A stretch of 16,076 nucleotides of DNA from Paenibacillaceae bacterium UBA6304 (GTDB lineage Bacteria > Bacillota > Bacilli > Paenibacillales > Paenibacillaceae). Shown piece after piece: positions 1 to 6,063 of the stretch. Made by a program: the position numbers and the translations under genes. Each line of letters opens with the position of its first letter. Positions within the stretch are counted from its first letter, which is position 1. The stretch lies in contig DJTQ01000290.1 of assembly GCA_002439285.1 (NCBI GenBank), positions 1 through 16,076 on the forward strand, given 5' to 3'. The notes beneath the pieces were generated by a model. It did not search any database and had not been told where the DNA came from. It saw only the letters and a program-made list of their open reading frames with translations.

Positions 1-727
1 TCGTACCGATGCCCAGTTGGTTCCCAGCTTCCATGATATAGCGTTCCAACCGGTCCAGATCCGGAATCGGATTGACGTCATCTACGGCACGGAATAACTG
101 TTGTTTGGCCAATTCGTAGCCGGTCGTCCGGTCTCCGCCGATGCCCACGCCAATAAAGCCTGCGCTGCAGCCTTGCCCCTGAGCCTGGTACACCGCATGC
201 AGGATGCATTTGCGGATTCCGTCCAGATCCCGGCCCGCCCTGCCCAGTCCCTCCAGTTCAGCCGGCAGGCTGTACTGGATATTTTTATTTTCACAGCCGC
301 CGCCCTTAAGGATCAACCGCATGTCGATATAATCTTCTTCCCATTGCTCAAAATGAATCACCGGGGTGCCTGCACCCAGGTTGTCACCACTGTTCTCGCC
401 GGTAAGCGAATCGACCGAATTCGGCCGCAGCTTCCCATCCTTGGTTGCACGCTGAATGGCTGATTTAATGGCTTGCTTCAATTCGATCTGATTCACGCCA
501 ACCGGGGTATGCACAATAAATGTCGGCATCCCGGTATCCTGGCATATCGGGGAAATTTGCTCCTCGGCCATATTGATGTTCCGAGTAATGGTCGACAAAG
601 CTAGACCCGCGCGAGTATCCTGATTTTCCAGCGCCCGGCCACGGTTTACCGCCCTCCGGACATCTCCGGGCAGGTTCGTAGACGTTTCCACAATTAATTG
701 ATATACGCTCTCTTCAAACTGTTGCAT
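1..727 (-). CDS. Class I (Fe-S) fumarate hydratase, N-terminal part, cut by window edge
   Basis: Fumarase of the iron-sulfur class, interconverting fumarate and malate in the TCA cycle (cytoplasmic). Translating the minus strand from the ATG at 727 gives 242 uninterrupted residues that run off the window. Visible landmarks: ICQDTGMP at about residues 61-68, whose Cys62 fits the first 4Fe-4S ligand; KGGGCEN at 141-147, close to the family KGGGSEN signature; and GCSAGFIGVGIGGDR at 186-200, whose Cys187 fits the second ligand. The third cysteine and any C-terminal (beta) domain lie outside. A GAGAGGGG ribosome site lies about 10 bases upstream of the ATG. The gene is divergent from the HD-domain gene. 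L-tartrate dehydratase alpha subunit is homologous and cannot be excluded from this part alone; fumarase is more likely given the other TCA genes nearby. Confidence 0.9.
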   Translation of the reverse strand, partial: MQQFEESVYQLIVETSTNLPGDVRRAVNRGRALENQDTRAGLALSTITRNINMAEEQISPICQDTGMPTFIVHTPVGVNQIELKQAIKSAIQRATKDGKLRPNSVDSLTGENSGDNLGAGTPVIHFEQWEEDYIDMRLILKGGGCENKNIQYSLPAELEGLGRAGRDLDGIRKCILHAVYQAQGQGCSAGFIGVGIGGDRTTGYELAKQQLFRAVDDVNPIPDLDRLERYIMEAGNQLGIGT

Positions 728-890
728 GATCCAAGTTTCCCCTCTCTTGTGTTCGAATTCAGTGCAGGTCGTACCGGACATATTTTTGCAGATAGCATTA
801 TCTTCTTCAATAGCATTATAATATCATAGTACCTAATCAGAGGTTGAAAATATACAAATATATCATCCAAAAAAGAGAGGTTTCTCACTG
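728..890. promoter_or_regulatory. Divergent promoter region between fumarase and the HD-domain nucleotidase
   Basis: This 163-base AT-rich spacer must hold promoters for both divergent genes. ATTATAAT at 815-822 contains a TATAAT -10 hexamer on both strands, but no good -35 sits 16-18 bases from it on either strand. The 10-mer ATAGCATTAT occurs twice in direct orientation (792-801 and 810-819), 18 bases apart, the second copy running into the -10. The + gene has a GAGAGG ribosome site at about 875-880. Promoter assignment is tentative. Confidence 0.35.
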
Positions 891-1511
891 ATGAGCTACC
901 ATTTTTCAGCTTATATGTACCGTCTTCGTTCCATCCGGAGATGGAGCCTGATGCGAAGCACCGCCCCCGAAAATGTGGCGGAGCATTCCTTCCATGTCGC
1001 CTTGCTCGCGCATCTCCTATGCGAAATCGGTAACGCAATGTTGGGACGTAACCTGAACGCCGAGCGTGCGGCCACCTTGGCCTTATTCCACGACGCTACC
1101 GAAGTGTTCACCGGGGACATCCCTACGCCCGTGAAACATCATAACCCGAAGATGCTGTCGAACTTCCGTGAAATGGAGGGCATTGCCGCAGAACGACTCT
1201 TGTCCATGGTCCCTCCCGCCTTACAGGGAACATACGCACCGCTTCTGGTCCCCGGAGATCCTTCGGGTCCCGCAGGCGATGCCGAATTAATGAGAATCGT
1301 GAAGGCGGCCGACACGCTGGACGCGTATTTGAAATGCGCCTGGGAACTAGCCGCAGGCAATCGTGAATTCGCCGTCGCTAAACAACAGCTCCTGAATAAA
1401 CTGGAACGCTTGGATCTGCCTGAAGCAACGTATTTTCTTCAGCATTTCGCCCCCAGTTTCGAGATGACGCTGGATGAACTGTCAGAGGATGAAATTTCCT
1501 CGGAATCCTAA
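891..1511 (+). CDS. yfbR: YfbR-like HD-domain 5'-deoxynucleotidase
   Basis: Metal-dependent phosphohydrolase of the HD superfamily; the E. coli YfbR relative dephosphorylates deoxyribonucleoside 5'-monophosphates. At 206 residues it has the family length. The start reads SAYMYRLRSIRRWSLMR, close to the E. coli protein through Arg17 and Trp18. Metal ligands are visible as His32 (AEHSFH), His67-Asp68 (LFHDATE) and Asp141 (KAADTLDAYLK). Glu71 and Asp76 (TGDIPTPVK) match the catalytic segment of the family. GAGAGG lies 10 bases before the ATG at 891. The gene is single, divergent from the fumarase and convergent with the SDR gene, with a long hairpin in between. I infer a role in nucleotide-pool housekeeping; the family assignment is strong. 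Confidence 0.9.
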   Translation: MSYHFSAYMYRLRSIRRWSLMRSTAPENVAEHSFHVALLAHLLCEIGNAMLGRNLNAERAATLALFHDATEVFTGDIPTPVKHHNPKMLSNFREMEGIAAERLLSMVPPALQGTYAPLLVPGDPSGPAGDAELMRIVKAADTLDAYLKCAWELAAGNREFAVAKQQLLNKLERLDLPEATYFLQHFAPSFEMTLDELSEDEISSES

Positions 1512-1520
1512 CACGTATAA

Positions 1521-1565
1521 CAGGCCCTTGTCTCCGATCTCTGATGATCGGAAGACAAGGGCCTG
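1521..1565. terminator. Long bidirectional hairpin between convergent genes
   Basis: A 12-bp perfect stem (CAGGCCCTTGTC with 1554-1565) continues into an inner 6-bp stem (CCGATC with GATCGG) around a 6-base loop, with a single bulged A at 1553. It sits exactly between the convergent stops at 1511 and 1601. The flanking T-tracts are poor on both sides, so it is a strong hairpin but not a textbook intrinsic terminator. Confidence 0.7.
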
Positions 1566-1600
1566 TTCGAGTTAGTGATTGGTTCTAATTGTAGTGCTTC

Positions 1601-2470
1601 CTAACCGTTTACGATATCCCCGCCGTTGATATGAAGCACCTGTCCGCTCATATAGGAGGAATCATCCGAGCCCAGATAAACGTAGGCAGGAGCCAGTTCC
1701 TCCGGTTGACCCGGACGTTGCATCGGCGTATTGCCGCCGAATTTGGACACTTGCTCGGCATCAAACGTGGACGGAATAAGCGGTGTCCAAATCGGACCCG
1801 GTGCTACCGCATTGACGCGGATTCCCGTCTTGCCCACGATATTCATCGAAAGCGCACGTGTAAAGCTGACGATCGCCCCTTTGGTCGAGGAATAGTCGAT
1901 CAAGGTCGGATTCCCTTTATATGCGGTAACCGAAGCTGTGTTAATAATCGCGCTGCCTCTTTTCATATGAGGAAGGGCAGCCTTCACAAAGTGGAACATC
2001 CCAAAAACATTCGTACGGAACGTCCGCTCCAGTTGTTCCGAGGTAATATCCTCAATGCCCTGCTGCGGATGCTGCTCGGCGGCATTGTTGATCAGAATAT
2101 CGAGTCCGCCAAGGGTATCCACGGTCTGTTTCACCGCTTGTGCGGCAAAACTCTCATCGCCTACATCGCCGGGAATGAGCAAACATTTACGCCCCTCCTG
2201 CTCAATTTCCGCCTTCGTTTTATTCGCATCCTCATGCTCATTTAAATATACGATCGCGATATCTGCGCCTTCCTTAGCGTAAGCTACGGCAACCGCTCGT
2301 CCGATTCCGCTGTCGGCACCGGTAATCAGAGCAACTTTATTCCGTAGTTTCCCTGCGGCCAGATAAACCCCCTCATATTCGGGGCGGGGATGCATTTCCG
2401 ATTCGATCCCTGGCTGCTGGTTCTGATGTTGTGGAGGCATTGTTTGTTTGGCTTGTCCATTTCCTGACAT
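1601..2470 (-). CDS. SDR family oxidoreductase (YhdF/YhxD-like, glucose-dehydrogenase type)
   Basis: Classical short-chain dehydrogenase/reductase of 289 residues, NAD(P)-dependent and cytoplasmic. A hydrophilic, Gln/Pro-rich N-terminal extension of about 40 residues precedes the Rossmann fold, as in the Bacillus YhdF/YhxD group and E. coli YghA. Visible motifs: TGADSGIG (50-57) nucleotide-binding loop, NNAA (128-131), and the catalytic tetrad Asn154, Ser180, Tyr193, Lys197 (YSSTK). APGPIWTP (223-230) follows in the substrate/cofactor region. The ATG at 2470 is preceded by AAGGAG at 7 bases, which fixes the start. The gene is monocistronic by appearance. Relatives with this extension are often general-stress proteins, but no sigma-B promoter could be recognised upstream. 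The substrate is unknown. Confidence 0.9.
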   Translation of the reverse strand: MSGNGQAKQTMPPQHQNQQPGIESEMHPRPEYEGVYLAAGKLRNKVALITGADSGIGRAVAVAYAKEGADIAIVYLNEHEDANKTKAEIEQEGRKCLLIPGDVGDESFAAQAVKQTVDTLGGLDILINNAAEQHPQQGIEDITSEQLERTFRTNVFGMFHFVKAALPHMKRGSAIINTASVTAYKGNPTLIDYSSTKGAIVSFTRALSMNIVGKTGIRVNAVAPGPIWTPLIPSTFDAEQVSKFGGNTPMQRPGQPEELAPAYVYLGSDDSSYMSGQVLHINGGDIVNG

Positions 2471-2513
2471 GATTCATTCTCCTTCCGTTGTCCATACTCA
2501 CCTGCATATCTTA

Positions 2514-2541
2514 GGATAAGCTAGCATGCACAAGCTTATCC
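2514..2541. repeat. Small inverted repeat upstream of the SDR gene
   Basis: GGATAAGCT (2514-2522) and AGCTTATCC (2533-2541) form a perfect 9-bp dyad with a 10-base loop. There is no T-tract on either side. It lies 44 bases upstream of the SDR start and about 94 bases past the glycosyltransferase stop, so it could be a weak terminator for the latter or an operator for the SDR gene. Confidence 0.35.
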
Positions 2542-2634
2542 CCGAGTCATAAACATACAGGAATCAACCGATTGAAGATTCCCACTCAAGAACTAACTTA
2601 CCACCGGAAGGAAAAAGCCAAACATCTGCAGGAC

Positions 2635-3516
2635 TTAAAAGGCTATGCCAAAATAATGAAAAAAGAAAGAATCATCCCGGATTCGCCGCGTTTTGTACTT
2701 TTCTCTGGATACGGCAGTCCGCTCCAGGATGCCGCTTTCATTTTGCAGCATTACCGGTCCAAAGATCCTGGAAACCAGCTTTCGGCAGTCCTCGATGCGC
2801 ATATCGTTAAAATGCAGATGGGCAAGACCCAGCAAATCCTCTCCCCATCTGCTCTCGCTGTCATCGCAAGGAAAATTTTGCCGATAAACTACCTTTAATG
2901 AAACCTCCGAAACTAACCGGCAGCTCCCACCCAGCAACCTGAGTCTGAGCGAAAACTCAGCCGTCTCCAATTCTTTGCTGCAAAATCCGTCTTCCATGCC
3001 TCCGGCCTCCTGAAACTTCACACGGCCAATGGCAAAGCATTCCTTGGACAGCCATGGCAATTCGTCGTCATCTCTCGTTCGGGGGAAGCTATGGAACGAA
3101 CAAAGAAGCCCTCCTTCGTATCGATACTCCGGCTTGTTCCGGGAAGATTCGTGAGTCTCCATTACCGGCGAGACGCAATCCGCTTCCCCATGAATTACTG
3201 GCTGTAGCAGCAAGTCCATCCAATAATCTTCAAAATAAAGACGCGGGCTGCAAAAGATCAAATAATCGCCTGAGGCATGGACAGCAGCCAGGTTGCGTGA
3301 AGGAAGACCGGGCTGTCCCTTGAGGAGTTTGATGGGGCGATCAAATTTGTAATTCATCAGAAAATCGCAGCATCCGTCAATTGAGCCTTCGTTTACAATG
3401 ATTACTTCGTAGTAAAGCGAGGTCAGCGAAACCTTTAACGACTCCATGGTCATGAAGAGGTCCACTCCGTCATTCTTTACTGTAAAAATGATTGAAACAT
3501 TGACTTGAAAAGACAT
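2635..3516 (-). CDS. Family 2 (GT-A fold) glycosyltransferase, atypical
   Basis: Predicted 293-residue sugar transferase. The start is set at the ATG at 3516 because AAGGAG lies 7 bases upstream and the protein then opens with a typical GT2 strand, VNVSIIFTVKN (5-15); a longer frame upstream lacks such support. Next come EVIIVNEGSIDG (37-48), matching the usual NDGSTD segment, and LPSRNLAAVHASGDYLIFCS (71-90). Where GT2 enzymes normally have a DXD metal site after the second strand, this one reads CSPRLYFED. A later GGMEDGF...ELETAEFSLRLRLLGG (172-197) fits the acceptor/catalytic-base region, with Glu182 or Glu184 in place of the usual ED. No membrane helix or signal is seen. It is monocistronic and divergent from an XRE regulator. 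Donor and acceptor are unknown; cell-surface or spore-surface glycan work would be a guess. Confidence 0.75.
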   Translation of the reverse strand: MSFQVNVSIIFTVKNDGVDLFMTMESLKVSLTSLYYEVIIVNEGSIDGCCDFLMNYKFDRPIKLLKGQPGLPSRNLAAVHASGDYLIFCSPRLYFEDYWMDLLLQPVIHGEADCVSPVMETHESSRNKPEYRYEGGLLCSFHSFPRTRDDDELPWLSKECFAIGRVKFQEAGGMEDGFCSKELETAEFSLRLRLLGGSCRLVSEVSLKVVYRQNFPCDDSESRWGEDLLGLAHLHFNDMRIEDCRKLVSRIFGPVMLQNESGILERTAVSREKYKTRRIRDDSFFFHYFGIAF

Positions 3517-3582
3517 GATAATTCTCCTTAAGGTCGGAAATAATATATTTGCGCTCACGACACTAGGATGTGTTAAAAGAAT

Positions 3583-3604
3583 GTTTATTGATTCCATAAT
3601 AAAC
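3583..3604. promoter_or_regulatory. Operator-like dyad 1 in the GT/XRE intergenic region
   Basis: GTTTATT (3583-3589) and AATAAAC (3598-3604) form a perfect 7-bp inverted repeat with an 8-base centre. It overlaps the candidate -10 of the glycosyltransferase. The same half-site recurs in dyad 2, 25 bases away, as expected for a repressor binding both. Assignment to the neighbouring XRE protein is inference. Confidence 0.4.
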
Positions 3605-3624
3605 CATTTAACGCTTTCAGTAAA
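3596..3624 (-). promoter_or_regulatory. Candidate sigma-A promoter for the glycosyltransferase
   Basis: On the minus strand, TTTACT (3619-3624) and TATTAT (3596-3601) are spaced by 17 bases, about 80 bases upstream of the glycosyltransferase ATG. The -10 lies inside dyad 1, and the spacer contains a cre-like sequence. Confidence 0.45.
3606..3619 (-). promoter_or_regulatory. cre-like (CcpA) site
   Basis: The minus strand reads TGAAAGCGTTAAAT. It matches the cre consensus TGWAANCGNTNWCA except at the final two bases, and keeps the CG core. It sits in the spacer of the candidate glycosyltransferase promoter, where CcpA binding would repress. Confidence 0.35.
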
Positions 3625-3628
3625 TAAC

Positions 3629-3648
3629 AATAAAACTCACAGTTTATT
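3629..3648. promoter_or_regulatory. Operator-like dyad 2 in the GT/XRE intergenic region
   Basis: AATAAAACT (3629-3637) faces AGTTTATT (3641-3648) across a 3-base centre, a near-perfect dyad with one extra A. It shares the AATAAA/TTTATT half-site with dyad 1. It lies 46-65 bases upstream of the XRE start codon, so it suits autoregulation. Confidence 0.4.
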
Positions 3649-3693
3649 ATCATTACCTCTCATTCTATCTATGGTAAATACAGGAGGGGTATT

Positions 3694-4032
3694 ATGGACT
3701 ACGATGCTTTAGGCAGAAGATTACGACAGGAACGACATAAGATGAATTGGACTCAGGAGAAACTCGCTGAAAGAATTGAAGTTTCCGATGCATACATAGG
3801 GCAAATCGAACGCGGCGAGCGGAGTTTGTCTCTGGACACTCTAGTCAAGCTGGCCAACCAGCTCGGTGTGACCGTTGATTATTTGCTGCATGATTCGATC
3901 GAGGTGGATGATGACCAGTTCATGAATCAAGTTCGGCAAATTATGCTGGACCGATCACCCAAAGAAAAGCAGCTTGCGCTGGACGTAATCAAACTGATGT
4001 TTACCCACTTGGACGATATGGAACTTAAATAA
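3694..4032 (+). CDS. XRE-family helix-turn-helix transcriptional regulator
   Basis: DNA-binding regulator of 112 residues with a lambda Cro/C1-type HTH over about residues 7-64 (LGRRLRQERHKMNWTQEKLA, then SDAYIGQIERGERSLSLDTL with the recognition helix near 31-41). VDYLL at 61-65 closes the domain as in SinR-like proteins. The C-terminal 45 residues are acidic then helical and may mediate dimerisation; no ligand domain is recognised. AGGAGGGG lies just upstream of the ATG at 3694. It is divergent from the glycosyltransferase and ends in a strong terminator, so it is monocistronic. The two AT-rich dyads upstream are plausible operators controlling itself and the glycosyltransferase (inference). 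Confidence 0.9.
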   Translation: MDYDALGRRLRQERHKMNWTQEKLAERIEVSDAYIGQIERGERSLSLDTLVKLANQLGVTVDYLLHDSIEVDDDQFMNQVRQIMLDRSPKEKQLALDVIKLMFTHLDDMELK

Positions 4033-4047
4033 ATGCGGTACAAACAA

Positions 4048-4097
4048 AGGGGTGTCCGTCAATCATCTACGATGACTGACGGACACCCCTCTTTCTC
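4048..4097 (+). terminator. Terminator of the XRE gene
   Basis: A perfect 14-bp stem, AGGGGTGTCCGTCA (4048-4061) with its complement at 4077-4090, has a 15-base loop and is followed by CTTTCTCC. It begins 15 bases after the XRE stop codon. The A/T-rich flanks on both sides could allow function in either direction. Confidence 0.85.
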
Positions 4098-4158
4098 CTG
4101 ACCAAGCTCACTTCGCCATATCGCTTCTCCCTGGGTTCACCAGGCCGCTCTATGAAGA

Positions 4159-4232
4159 TTAACTGGAAATCCTACAGTTATTTCGCGCGGTAGGCTAGGT
4201 CCGAACCAAACTAACTGGAAATCCTACAGTTA
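4159..4232. repeat. Palindromic repeat copies 1 and 2 (same orientation)
   Basis: Copy 1 (4159-4180) and copy 2 (4212-4232) share the identical 19-base core AACTGGAAATCCTACAGTT, bounded by TA on both sides. The ends TAACTG/CAGTTA are inverted repeats and the middle GAAATCCTA is not symmetric. Start-to-start distance is 53 bases. The sequence between copies is unrelated, so this is not a long tandem repeat. Confidence 0.85.
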
Positions 4233-4268
4233 ATTTAGGCACTTGCAGCGAAAAGAGCAGAAAGGATA

Positions 4269-4348
4269 AGAATTAACTGTAGGAAATACAGTTAATTCTA
4301 CAGAACGACTAGATTCACGGTAATTAACTGTAGGAAATACAGTTAATT
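4269..4348. repeat. Palindromic repeat copies 3 and 4 (inverted relative to copies 1 and 2)
   Basis: Both copies share the core AACTGTAGGAAATACAGTT. Copy 3 is a perfect hairpin with 13-bp arms (4269-4281 and 4287-4299) around GGAAA; copy 4 has 11-bp arms (4322-4332 and 4338-4348) around the same loop. Read on the opposite strand, they match copies 1 and 2 at 18 of 21 positions, with the three differences confined to the middle. The two copies start about 52 bases apart. Confidence 0.85.
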
Positions 4349-4468
4349 TGCTCCCAACACTCTCTCCTATTTACCCCAGCGGTGAAAACATGAATTAATT
4401 CGTGCCCTTTAGCCCTTAGCCGGAACTCTTAGGGGGAACTCCTCTACTGGGCCAAGCTTCTAGAGAAC

Positions 4469-4517
4469 GAGGGTGTCCCTCAAATAGATTTATCTACTTT
4501 CGGGACACCCTCTTGAT
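4469..4517. terminator. Terminator-like hairpin, look-alike of the XRE terminator
   Basis: GAGGGTGTCCC (4469-4479) pairs perfectly with GGGACACCCTC (4502-4512) over 11 bp; the long loop contains a weaker inner helix (AGAT/ATCT). TTGATAATT follows on the + strand. It lies 36 bases past the stop of the minus-strand membrane protein gene and is its likely terminator. It shares the GGGTGTCC/GGACACCC core with the hairpin at 4048-4090. Confidence 0.65.
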
Positions 4518-4547
4518 AATTCATAAATTCATAGCATATTTCTGTTT

Positions 4548-4979
4548 TTAAATGGATCTGTAGACCATGAAGAAAGAAATTAACAATACGCAAACACACA
4601 GCAACGTGCTGAACATACGAAGTTTACCCGCTACGTCCGCCATTCCTTTATTCGAACGAATTCCTTCTAAAGCTTGGCGAAGAGGTTTACCCATAATGCC
4701 GCTGAATGCGCCAATCGCAAGGAACAGAATCACGACGATAACCATCCATGTTACCGAATAGTCGCCTTCCGTCATTAAATATCCGCCAGTCAGCAATTGG
4801 ATCACCAATCCGATCTGAGCGTATGTATTCAGTGTCTTTACGGCAGCCACCGTGCCTTCCTGTGCAGACGGGGACAATTTGTTCACTTTGTTGAACACGA
4901 TCGGCAAAATGAGGTAAAACCCAAGTGCCAGCGCCCCAACTATGTGCAAGAACAACATGATTACAAACATTGGTTCCAT
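4548..4979 (-). CDS. Small four-helix integral membrane protein, function unknown
   Basis: A 143-residue hydrophobic protein I do not recognise. The start is placed at the ATG at 4979, with AAAGGATGG just upstream; a TTG eight codons earlier would sit on that ribosome site. Four membrane segments are apparent at about residues 4-28, 53-70, 77-97 and 122-140, separated by short charged loops (KVNKLSPSAQEG; GKPLRQALEGIRSNKG). Both ends are short, and no catalytic motif, metal-binding cluster or lipobox is visible. Length and layout resemble small conserved membrane proteins of Firmicutes annotated only as domains of unknown function. It follows the mdh terminator with a TATAAT at 5022-5027, so it is probably transcribed alone. 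Confidence 0.75.
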   Translation of the reverse strand: MEPMFVIMLFLHIVGALALGFYLILPIVFNKVNKLSPSAQEGTVAAVKTLNTYAQIGLVIQLLTGGYLMTEGDYSVTWMVIVVILFLAIGAFSGIMGKPLRQALEGIRSNKGMADVAGKLRMFSTLLCVCVLLISFFMVYRSI

Positions 4980-5021
4980 AACATACCATCCTTTCTCAGT
5001 CAATTAGATTCATTACAATCT

Positions 5022-5027
5022 ATTATA
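5022..5027 (-). promoter_or_regulatory. Candidate -10 of the membrane protein gene
   Basis: A perfect TATAAT on the minus strand, 43 bases upstream of the ATG at 4979. The -35 region falls in the T-rich tail of the mdh terminator (TTTCTT or TTCTTT at 16-17 bases) and is poor, so the promoter would be weak or need an activator. Confidence 0.45.
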
Positions 5028-5040
5028 CCCATTGTTTCCC

Positions 5041-5077
5041 TCAAAAGAAAGGAACCCTACCCTAAGGTAGGATTCCT
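5041..5077 (-). terminator. Terminator of citZ-icd-mdh
   Basis: On the minus strand, an AGGAA-CCTACC type stem (5050-5061 with 5066-5077, one C/A mismatch on the + strand) and a 4-base loop are followed by TTCTTTTGA. It starts 30 bases past the mdh stop codon. This is a standard intrinsic terminator in the right place for the operon end. Confidence 0.8.
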
Positions 5078-5106
5078 CATTTCATATCTTCACATTTCGG
5101 ACACGA

Positions 5107-6048
5107 TTAGCTCGCAATGATCGAAGTTATGCTACGTACCGAAGCAGCCGATTGGTCCAAGGCCGACTTTTCATCGTTCGTAAGCTCCAGCTCGAATATT
5201 TTCTCGATGCCTTTGCCACCCAGGATAACCGGTACCCCCAAAAACAATCCATCATACCCGTACTCGCCTTCCAACAGGGCAATGACCGGCAAAATTCGCT
5301 TTTTGTCCTTCAGAATCGCCTCCGCCATTTGCACGAGCGAAGCCGCCGGAGCGTAATAAGCGCTGCCGTTGCCAAGCAGGCTCACGATTTCGCCGCCGCC
5401 GATGCGCGTACGTTGTACGATCGCTTCGATCCGCTCCTGCGATAGAAGTCTGTCGAGCGGAATGCCGCCAACACTGGAATACCGAACCAGCGGAACCATA
5501 TCATCGCCGTGCCCGCCCAACACAAAGCCGCGTACATCTTCAACGGAAACGTCAAGCTCCTGCGCGATAAATGTGCAGTACCGCGCTGTGTCGAGCACAC
5601 CCGACTGACCGATGACGCGGTTCTTCGGGAAGCCAAGCGCCTGATACGCCGCATGAGTCATCGCATCGACCGGGTTGCTAAGGATAATAACAATGGAATC
5701 CGGGCAATACCTCTTCACATTTTCGCAAACCGAGGCCACGATGCCCGCATTCGTATTCACAAGGTCATCCCGGCTCATGCCCGGCTTGCGGGCGATACCG
5801 GCCGTAATGATGACGATGTCGGAACCGGCTGTATCCTCATAAGAAGAAGTGCCGACGATATTGCTGTCGAAGCCCTGAACAGGACTCGCTTCAAGCATAT
5901 CGAGCGCCTTCCCCTTGGTCGGATTCTCCAGCCCTGGAATGTCGAGCAATACGACATCGCCGAGTTCTTTTTGCGCGAGCATGAACGCGGTCGTCGCGCC
6001 GGTAAAGCCGGCGCCGACAACCGTGATTTTGTTGCGTTGAATGGCCAC
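5107..6048 (-). CDS. mdh: Malate dehydrogenase (LDH-like, NAD-dependent)
   Basis: Oxidises malate to oxaloacetate with NAD, the last TCA step. The 313 residues match the Bacillus-type LDH-like Mdh. Visible features: GAGFTGAT (12-19) dinucleotide loop, Asp36 at the end of strand 2 (NAD preference), ARKPGMSR (86-93) with Arg87 and Arg93 for malate binding (a Gln at the first position would indicate lactate), Asn125, Asp153, Arg156, and the catalytic His180 in GGHGDDMVP. The start is a GTG at 6048, giving the expected [14 protein letters not shown]; no nearby ATG exists. TAGGAGG overlaps the icd stop codon and lies 11 bases from this GTG, rather long. It is the last gene of citZ-icd-mdh, 15 bases after icd. 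Confidence 0.97.
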   Translation of the reverse strand: MAIQRNKITVVGAGFTGATTAFMLAQKELGDVVLLDIPGLENPTKGKALDMLEASPVQGFDSNIVGTSSYEDTAGSDIVIITAGIARKPGMSRDDLVNTNAGIVASVCENVKRYCPDSIVIILSNPVDAMTHAAYQALGFPKNRVIGQSGVLDTARYCTFIAQELDVSVEDVRGFVLGGHGDDMVPLVRYSSVGGIPLDRLLSQERIEAIVQRTRIGGGEIVSLLGNGSAYYAPAASLVQMAEAILKDKKRILPVIALLEGEYGYDGLFLGVPVILGGKGIEKIFELELTNDEKSALDQSAASVRSITSIIAS

Positions 6049-6063
6049 GTTACGTAAGACCTC

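Larger units (their letters stand above)
4033..4547. other. 515-base gene-free stretch between two terminators, with palindrome cluster
   Basis: No reading frame here has both a ribosome site and a plausible protein. The stretch contains the XRE terminator (4048-4097), four related short palindromes (4159-4348), and a second terminator-like hairpin (4469-4512). I see nothing recognisable in 4098-4158 or in 4350-4468. The latter is not obviously an RNA gene. Confidence 0.7.

Noticed and set aside
694..1038. 114-codon minus-strand frame spanning the fumarase/yfbR spacer
   Set aside because: Overlaps the starts of two well-supported divergent genes and is composed of promoter DNA; the product is not protein-like.
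2471..2571. Sigma-B promoter for the SDR gene
   Set aside because: GTTTAT and GGGATA are both present upstream but only about 6 bases apart, far too close for a sigma-B promoter.
2572..2898. 108-codon + strand frame
   Set aside because: Overlaps the C-terminal third of the glycosyltransferase on the other strand; begins in intergenic DNA without a ribosome site and has no recognisable domain. The glycosyltransferase frame has clear motifs.
4159..4348. CRISPR array
   Set aside because: Repeats are only about 21 bases, occur in two orientations with different centres, and no cas genes are present.
5509..6057. 182-codon + strand frame
   Set aside because: Antisense shadow of mdh; Arg/His-rich low-plausibility product.
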